Source: Oscillospiraceae bacterium
GTDB taxonomy: Bacteria > Bacillota > Clostridia > Oscillospirales > Ruminococcaceae
Direction: 5' to 3'
Length of the DNA stretch: 64,000 nt
Assembly (NCBI GenBank): GCA_009776305.1
Contig: WRLY01000005.1
Location: 85,083-149,082 of the forward strand
Below are positions 59,107 to 64,000 of this stretch, piece by piece. The notes beneath the pieces are model-generated. The model did no database searches. It was not told the origin of the DNA and worked only from the letters and a program-made list of their open reading frames with translations. Each line of letters opens with the position of its first letter. Positions within the stretch are counted from its first letter, which is position 1. The translations under genes and the position numbers were made by a program.

Positions 59107-60513
59107 TTGGACAGATATAAAAAATTAGCGTCTAATACGATAATTCTCGCTTTGGGGCAATTCGGCTCAAAGTTGCTGGTTTTTATAATGATGCCGTTCT
59201 ATACGTCTATACTCGGTGCTGAAGATTACGGCGCAATGGACGTTATTATAAATACGAGCATGCTCATAATGTATGTTGTTGCGCTGTCAATAGGCGAATC
59301 GGTGATTCGTTTCGGGTTGGACGATAAATACGATAAATCTCAGGTTTTTTCAATCGGCTTTACCACTACGATAACCGGATTAATTATTTTTATACCGTTT
59401 GTGCCTGTAATGGGACTGATTGACTTTCTTTCGCAGTACAGCATTTACATATATATGTACGTATTTACCGGCAGTATAAAAAGCGTCTGCGCCCTGTTCG
59501 TGCGCTCGTCGGGAAATGTGCGGCTTTTTGCGATTGACGGAATATTTACCACGGGCATGAATATTTTGTTTAATCTTCTTTTTCTGCTCGTATTCAAGTT
59601 AGGCTTAACCGGTTATGTAATATCGGTAGTATTAGCCGATTTGCTGTCAATCATTTTCTTGTTTTACATGGGAAGATTAACGTCGTATTTAAGGCTTTTC
59701 GGGATTGACAAACAGCTACGCAGATTTATGTACCGATTTTCGATTCCTATGATTCCGACCTTGATGATGTGGTGGATTACCAGCGTTTCGGACACCTTTT
59801 TTATTACTGCCATGCTCGGCGTAGGGCAAAACGGAGTGTACGCGGCGGCGCGGAAGTTTCCGAGTATGATTGCTTTGGTTTCGGGAATATTCTCACAGGC
59901 GTGGAACATGTCCGCCATAACCGAAAAAAATTCACGTACAATCGCTAAATTCTATTCAGATGTATTTAATTTTTATCAGTCGATTATTTATGTCGCCTCG
60001 GCGTTTATGCTTTTGCTGATTAGAAAGCTCCTCGGTTTTATGGCGGTGGGCGAGGGGTTCGAGGGGGCTTTCAGATATTCCCCGATAATCATTTTGGCGG
60101 TAATTTTCACCTGTTTTTCGACCTTTATGGGGAGTGTTTACATCGCTTCAAAAAAATCTGTACGCTCAATGTTAACGTCTATGAGCGGGGCGGTATTGAA
60201 TCTGATTTTCAATTTTCTGCTGATTCCCGTGATTGGCATACAAGGTGCGGCACTGGCGACATTAATCAGCTATATTGTTATTTTTACGGTGAGGGTAATT
60301 GACACCCGTTCATTGGTGTACATGGACTTTAAGCCGTTTAAAATGGGGGCTAATCTGATTTTGCTGGGTTTAATGAGCGGTGTGGTTATTTTTGCCGAAG
60401 ATACAGGATTTTACTACACGTCGCTGATTATATTGTTTACGGTGGTTTTGGTAATCAATTACAGAGCGGGAATCTCGGCGTTAAGGTTTGTTTTAAACAA
60501 GCGCAAAGCTTAG
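59107..60513 (+). CDS. Polysaccharide flippase (MOP/Wzx-like)
   Basis: 468 residues with about 12-14 membrane helices. The start KLASNTIILALGQFGSKLLVFIMMPFYTSILGAEDYGAMDVI is the polysaccharide_synt signature, and WWITSVSDTFFITAMLGVGQNGVYAAARKFPSMI lies in the middle. It likely flips lipid-linked sugars across the membrane. TTG 59107 has AAAGGAGG 8 nt upstream. No glycosyltransferases are adjacent, so the glycan is unknown. Confidence 0.85.
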   Translation: MDRYKKLASNTIILALGQFGSKLLVFIMMPFYTSILGAEDYGAMDVIINTSMLIMYVVALSIGESVIRFGLDDKYDKSQVFSIGFTTTITGLIIFIPFVPVMGLIDFLSQYSIYIYMYVFTGSIKSVCALFVRSSGNVRLFAIDGIFTTGMNILFNLLFLLVFKLGLTGYVISVVLADLLSIIFLFYMGRLTSYLRLFGIDKQLRRFMYRFSIPMIPTLMMWWITSVSDTFFITAMLGVGQNGVYAAARKFPSMIALVSGIFSQAWNMSAITEKNSRTIAKFYSDVFNFYQSIIYVASAFMLLLIRKLLGFMAVGEGFEGAFRYSPIIILAVIFTCFSTFMGSVYIASKKSVRSMLTSMSGAVLNLIFNFLLIPVIGIQGAALATLISYIVIFTVRVIDTRSLVYMDFKPFKMGANLILLGLMSGVVIFAEDTGFYYTSLIILFTVVLVINYRAGISALRFVLNKRKA

Positions 60514-60524
60514 TCGTAAAAAAC

Positions 60525-61196
60525 CTACTCATATTTCTTAATTGTATTTTCGCTGTTGCGAATCAGGTTTAAAAGCGCCGCCGCCTGCTTATTATACTCG
60601 CTTTCAAGGGTAGCCGTGGTTATTTCTATGTTTTCGGGGGAATTGGCGGAGGAATCGTTTATTGCGGCAAGTGCCGCGCTCTCGGCTAAAAGTTCGCCGG
60701 CGGCGGCGGCGCGAAACGCCGATTCCTCGTTTATAACGAACAGATTTTTATCGTTTTTGGGGTTAAGCTTGTAGATAAGGCGAAAGGATTTATAGATATT
60801 TAAAGATAAAATCGTAGATATGCTTTGGGCTAACTTTTTATTTTTGGTTTTATTCAAAAGGGAATAAATAACATCCACACTGCTGATAATAAGCTTTTTG
60901 GCAAGCGACGATGAGAAAGAAAAGCCGTCCGCTTTTCCGGTGGGCGCGCCTTCGGGTATATCGTTTTCGGTGAGTAAGGCTCCGGTGCTTACGGGAGAAC
61001 GCCCCAAAAGATAATCCGTGGAAACGTTGTAATAATCCGCCGCCTTAACCAAAAAATCCAAACCACATTCACGTTTGCCTTTTTCGTAATGGGAAAGCAG
61101 AGCCTGCGCGATTCCGAGGTCTTCGGCGGCTTGCTTCTGGCTTAATTGTTTTTCACTGCGAAGTAACGATAAAATACGGGGGAAATCGTTGTTCAT
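60525..61196 (-). CDS. XRE-family transcriptional regulator with long C-terminal domain
   Basis: 223 residues. HTH at residues ~5-60: RILSLLRSEKQLSQKQAAEDLGIAQALLSHYEKGKRECGLDFLVKAADYYNVSTDYLLGRS. The C-terminal half is helical and Ala/Ser-rich with no recognised domain. ATG 61196 is chosen for AAAGGAATAAT upstream; a longer frame has no ribosome site. It is divergent from the YcxB-like gene, and a palindrome in between may be its operator. Confidence 0.83.
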   Translation of the reverse strand: MNNDFPRILSLLRSEKQLSQKQAAEDLGIAQALLSHYEKGKRECGLDFLVKAADYYNVSTDYLLGRSPVSTGALLTENDIPEGAPTGKADGFSFSSSLAKKLIISSVDVIYSLLNKTKNKKLAQSISTILSLNIYKSFRLIYKLNPKNDKNLFVINEESAFRAAAAGELLAESAALAAINDSSANSPENIEITTATLESEYNKQAAALLNLIRNSENTIKKYE

Positions 61197-61340
61197 GTTA
61201 TTATTCCTTTCGGGTAACGGGTTCACAAGCGGGATTTCATGAAAATTCCCCGCTGTATATTTATTATATAAAAAAACATAGCGTATTGTAAACTGGCAGA
61301 TTCGACAAAAAAAGACGGTAAGATTTGGCTGTAAATTTCT

Positions 61341-61365
61341 AATTAGTTCTATTGACAAACTAATT
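61341..61365. promoter_or_regulatory. Inverted repeat in the XRE/YcxB divergent region
   Basis: AATTAGTT (61341-61348) and AACTAATT (61358-61365) are perfect 8-bp arms separated by 9 bp that contain TTGAC of a likely -35. A candidate operator for the adjacent XRE regulator. Confidence 0.4.
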
Positions 61366-61417
61366 ATCTCTATAAAAGGCTTTAAAATCATTATTTACGA
61401 AAGGTTAATGTATCATT

Positions 61418-61942
61418 ATGACGACAATTATAACGGCAAAAATGAAAATTACCAAAGAAAATTCATGGAAATTAGTAAAATATTTAACATTTTTTAAGGA
61501 CAAGCAGCAGAAACTAATGATTTTTGCCTACGGTTTTTTTGTTTTTGCGTTGGCGTGTGCGGGGATTGTTATGAATTTGGTTATTGGCGAGCCTGTTATT
61601 ATGCTGATTACGGGCGTTGCTGTTTTAATTATGGTTTTATACGCGTTTTTCTTCCTTGCACTTATGAAAAAAACGGCGGGAAAGCTTTGCGAGGCGGGAG
61701 AGGGGCAAAATGACTTCATTATAGGGTTAGACAAAAACTTGATTCTCGTAAAGAATCAAGAGGGGAAACCGGTTGCTTTTTACGATTGGGAGCAGACGGG
61801 TGAGGTTTATATTGCGCCGTGCGCGGCGTATATATTTATAAAGGACGGCGGCGGGTTAATAATCATTGAGTATGACGCGCTGATAGACGGAAGTAAAGAA
61901 GAGTTGACGGCGTTATTGGAGGACAAAATTGAGCAAAAATGA
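61418..61942 (+). CDS. YcxB-like membrane protein
   Basis: 174 residues. Two membrane helices in the first half (IFAYGFFVFALACAGIVMNLVIG; VIMLITGVAVLIMVLYAFFFLAL) and a C-terminal ~75-residue PH-like domain with FYDWEQTGEVYIAPCAAYIFIKDGGGLIIIEYDAL, as in YcxB proteins. Function unknown. GAAAGGTTA precedes the ATG. Its end overlaps queH by 14 bp. Confidence 0.65.
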   Translation: MTTIITAKMKITKENSWKLVKYLTFFKDKQQKLMIFAYGFFVFALACAGIVMNLVIGEPVIMLITGVAVLIMVLYAFFFLALMKKTAGKLCEAGEGQNDFIIGLDKNLILVKNQEGKPVAFYDWEQTGEVYIAPCAAYIFIKDGGGLIIIEYDALIDGSKEELTALLEDKIEQK

Positions 61943-62507
61943 GAAAAGCTTTTCGCGGAGGGCGTCCCTGCTGTTGCATAGCTGTTGTGCGCCGTGCAGC
62001 AGTGCGGTTTTGGAGAGACTGTTCAGCGATTATGAAATTACAATATATTATTATAACCCAAACATAATGCCCGCCGCCGAGTATGAAAAGCGGCTTTACG
62101 AGCAAAGGCGGTTAATCTCGCTGATTCCCGGGGCGGGCAAAACAGAGCTTATTGAGGGCGGTTATGACACTCCCAATCAGGCTTTTTTAAAGGCTGTTGA
62201 GGGGTTGGAAAACGAGCGGGAGGGTGGTCGGCGTTGCGAAAAGTGCATTGAAATGCGGCTTTGCAAAACCGCCGAAACCGCACGGGAATTGGGCTTTGAT
62301 TTTTTTGCTACTACCCTTTCGGTGAGCCCGCATAAAAATACCGCCATGATTAACAGAATCCTTTTGGAAAAAGGCGCGAAACACGATATAAAACCGCTTT
62401 GTGAGGACTTTAAGAAGAAGGACGGATATAAGCGCTCGGTTGAGTTGTCAAAGGAGTACGGGCTTTACAGGCAAGGGTATTGCGGGTGCGGGATAAAAAA
62501 TCATTGA
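61929..62507 (+). CDS. queH: Epoxyqueuosine reductase QueH
   Basis: 192 residues. Conserved cysteines: LLLHSCCAPCSSAVLERL near the start, RRCEKCIEMRL in the middle and YCGCGIKNH at the end, the DUF208/QueH pattern binding an iron-sulfur cluster and an extra iron. It reduces epoxyqueuosine to queuosine in tRNA; it replaces QueG in anaerobes. TTG 61929 lies inside the previous gene with GGAGGA about 10 nt upstream. Confidence 0.93.
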   Translation: MSKNEKSFSRRASLLLHSCCAPCSSAVLERLFSDYEITIYYYNPNIMPAAEYEKRLYEQRRLISLIPGAGKTELIEGGYDTPNQAFLKAVEGLENEREGGRRCEKCIEMRLCKTAETARELGFDFFATTLSVSPHKNTAMINRILLEKGAKHDIKPLCEDFKKKDGYKRSVELSKEYGLYRQGYCGCGIKNH

Positions 62508-62533
62508 CAAACATACTGATTTTATATTATAAT
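62504..62533 (+). promoter_or_regulatory. Promoter of gdhA
   Basis: Perfect TTGACA (62504-62509) and TATAAT (62528-62533) with 18-bp spacing; the -35 overlaps the queH stop. Start codon is 41 bp downstream. Confidence 0.75.
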
Positions 62534-62573
62534 ATATTTATATGTAAACACATTAAAGGAGGCATAAACACAA

Positions 62574-63869
62574 ATGGCACACACAGGATACAATCCCTTT
62601 GAGAATGCGCAGGCGCAGTTTGACGGCGTTGCGGAGGCAATAGGCTTAGATAGCTCCATGAGGGAGTTTTTACGTCAGCCGATGAGAGAATACCACTTCA
62701 CCATTCCGGTGAAAATGGACGACGGCACTACAAAAACATTTAAAGGTTTCAGAATCCGCCATAACGATGCGAGAGGACCCGGAAAAGGCGGTATACGCTT
62801 TCACCCTGAAGAAACCGCCGATACCGTTAGAGCCCTTTCCATGTGGATGACATGGAAATGCGCGGTTGCCGATATTCCTCTCGGCGGCGGAAAAGGCGGC
62901 ATAGTCTGCGACCCCCGTGAAATGTCTATGGGGGAACAGGAAAGGCTTTGCAGAGGGTACGTTCGCGCTGTGTATAAGGAGGTAGGCGCCTTTGCCGACG
63001 TTCCCGCTCCCGATGTTATGTCGAACAATCGCCATATGCTTTGGATGCTTGACGAGTATGAAACCATAGCAGGCGGTCGTTTTCCGGGAATGATTACAGG
63101 AAAGCCCGTTGGCATGGGCGGCTCTCTCGGGCGTACCGAAGCCACCGGATACGGTGTAGTTTACACCCTGAAAGACTTACTTCGTTGTATGAAGATTTCC
63201 GTAGGAAGCACCAGCGCAAGCTTTCAGGGTTTCGGTAACGTTGCCGAATACGCGGCGCGTATGTACTCGGATTTGGGCGGAAAGGTCATTGCCGTTTCCT
63301 GCTGGAATCAGAAAGATAAAACCGCCTATACATTTAAAAAAGAAAGCGGTTGTGATATTCCCGAATTAGTCGGCATAAAAGACAAATTCGGAAGTATTGA
63401 CGCCGAAAAGGCAAAGGCATTGGGCTACGAGATTCTCCCCGGCGACGACTGGCTCAAACAGGACGTTGATATTTTAGTTCCCTGCGCTTTGGAAAATCAG
63501 ATTACCCCTGCTGTTTTCGGTAAAATTTCCCCAAAAGTCAAAGTAATCTGCGAGGGCGCCAACGGTCCGACCACCCCCGACTGTGACCCGCTTGTAAAAG
63601 AGCGCGGAATAGTCATGCTACCCGACTTCCTTTGTAACGCGGGCGGCGTAACTTGCAGTTATTTTGAGCAGGTGCAGTGCAATATGAATTATTTCTGGGA
63701 CAAAGCCGAGGTTCTCGAAAAGCTTGAGCGCAAAATGACAGAGGCTTTCCGTGCGGTTTATAATTTGGCGCAGGAGAAAAATGTTTATATGCGCGATGCG
63801 GCGTACATGATTGCTATTAAAAGGGTTGCGGAAGCGGTGGAATTACGCGGCTGGGTGACGAATAATTAA
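62574..63869 (+). CDS. gdhA: Glutamate dehydrogenase
   Basis: 431 residues. KGFRIRHNDARGPGKGGIRFHPEETADTVRALSMWMTWKCAVADIPLGGGKGGIVCDP contains the substrate and catalytic lysines (Lys95 and Lys107 region); the Rossmann domain follows with SFQGFGNVAEYAARMYSDLG. It interconverts glutamate and 2-oxoglutarate with ammonia, linking amino-acid fermentation or nitrogen assimilation. AAGGAGGC lies 10 nt before the ATG. Cofactor (NAD or NADP) cannot be set with confidence. Confidence 0.95.
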   Translation: MAHTGYNPFENAQAQFDGVAEAIGLDSSMREFLRQPMREYHFTIPVKMDDGTTKTFKGFRIRHNDARGPGKGGIRFHPEETADTVRALSMWMTWKCAVADIPLGGGKGGIVCDPREMSMGEQERLCRGYVRAVYKEVGAFADVPAPDVMSNNRHMLWMLDEYETIAGGRFPGMITGKPVGMGGSLGRTEATGYGVVYTLKDLLRCMKISVGSTSASFQGFGNVAEYAARMYSDLGGKVIAVSCWNQKDKTAYTFKKESGCDIPELVGIKDKFGSIDAEKAKALGYEILPGDDWLKQDVDILVPCALENQITPAVFGKISPKVKVICEGANGPTTPDCDPLVKERGIVMLPDFLCNAGGVTCSYFEQVQCNMNYFWDKAEVLEKLERKMTEAFRAVYNLAQEKNVYMRDAAYMIAIKRVAEAVELRGWVTNN

Positions 63870-63884
63870 CAATTGTAAAGAATC

Positions 63885-64000
63885 GGCGGGGGGGGGGGGG
63901 GGTTTGGCCTTTCCCCCCCCCTCCTTCCTTTTCTTTTTTTTTTTTTTTCCCTTTCTCCCCCCCCCCTTCTCTTTTTTTTTTTCTCTTTTTAGTCTGACAT
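63885..64000. other. Homopolymeric terminal stretch, likely artefact
   Basis: From 63889 the sequence is a run of ~14 G, then long C and T runs and mixed pyrimidine tracts to the end. This is unlike anything else in the window. It is most likely low-quality sequence at a contig end rather than biology. Confidence 0.75.

Overview
The window is chromosomal DNA of an endospore-lineage Clostridia bacterium (Bacillota), most like an Oscillospiraceae/Ruminococcaceae member. The evidence is the gene content and order: spmB, a site-2-protease-like gene, scpA, scpB, a DUF2953 gene, gerW/ytfJ and a dacF-type DD-carboxypeptidase in one run, then the full Gram-positive S10-spc-alpha ribosomal block with zinc-type S14 and L36, a KOW protein beside infA, frequent TTG starts, strong AGGAGG-like ribosome binding sites and sigma-A type promoters. 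No plasmid, phage, IS or CRISPR signature is visible. Species cannot be assigned from the sequence alone.

Layout. 1-5100: 3' end of spmB, M50-like protein, chromosome segregation genes scpA/scpB, DUF2953, gerW and dacF. 5156-7420: a cupin and a two-gene biotin carrier/carboxyltransferase unit. 7651-7914: HPr (ptsH) with its own promoter and terminator. 8107-24890: one long ribosomal block, rpsJ to rplQ, including secY, adk, map, infA and rpoA, with a promoter before rpsJ and a strong terminator after rplQ. 24937-27883: a type Ic aminotransferase, tRNA-Arg(CCG), and thyA-folA on the minus strand. 28023-34088: GH94 disaccharide phosphorylase (minus), a ComM-type AAA+ ATPase and phosphoglucomutase. 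34163-42311: a tiny membrane protein, the NAD(P)HX repair enzyme, a secreted or lipoprotein hypothetical, 3-methyladenine glycosylase, a small conserved protein, a methyltransferase, a large soluble hybrid histidine kinase, thiamine pyrophosphokinase and a CatA-like acetyltransferase. 42343-52245: tRNA-Ala(GGC) with an odd tandem repeat behind it, a lipoprotein, cutA, a BTAD-type regulator, prmA carrying a coding minisatellite, recD2, a small XRE regulator, comF and clpC. 52446-56544: a Cys-rich miniprotein and a sugar ABC importer (binding protein plus two permeases, no ATPase). 56700-63869: aspS, tadA, a tiny membrane protein, a flippase, an XRE regulator, a YcxB-like membrane protein, queH and gdhA. 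The last ~110 bases are homopolymeric and look like a sequence-end artefact.

Most genes are housekeeping; the interest lies in small elements between them. The most unusual are: (i) two 23-codon leader ORFs of identical length with shared residues, placed directly before rpsC and secY, plus related DNA before comF and scpB; (ii) seven in-frame 18-bp repeats inside prmA; (iii) six GRTTACA heptamers at 10-11 bp spacing upstream of the sugar-importer promoter; (iv) a site-2 protease-like protein whose HExxH motif reads RExxR; (v) long stem-loops that cover the Shine-Dalgarno sequence of dacF or precede clpC and the BTAD regulator. All functional claims rest on reading motifs by eye; no database search was run.
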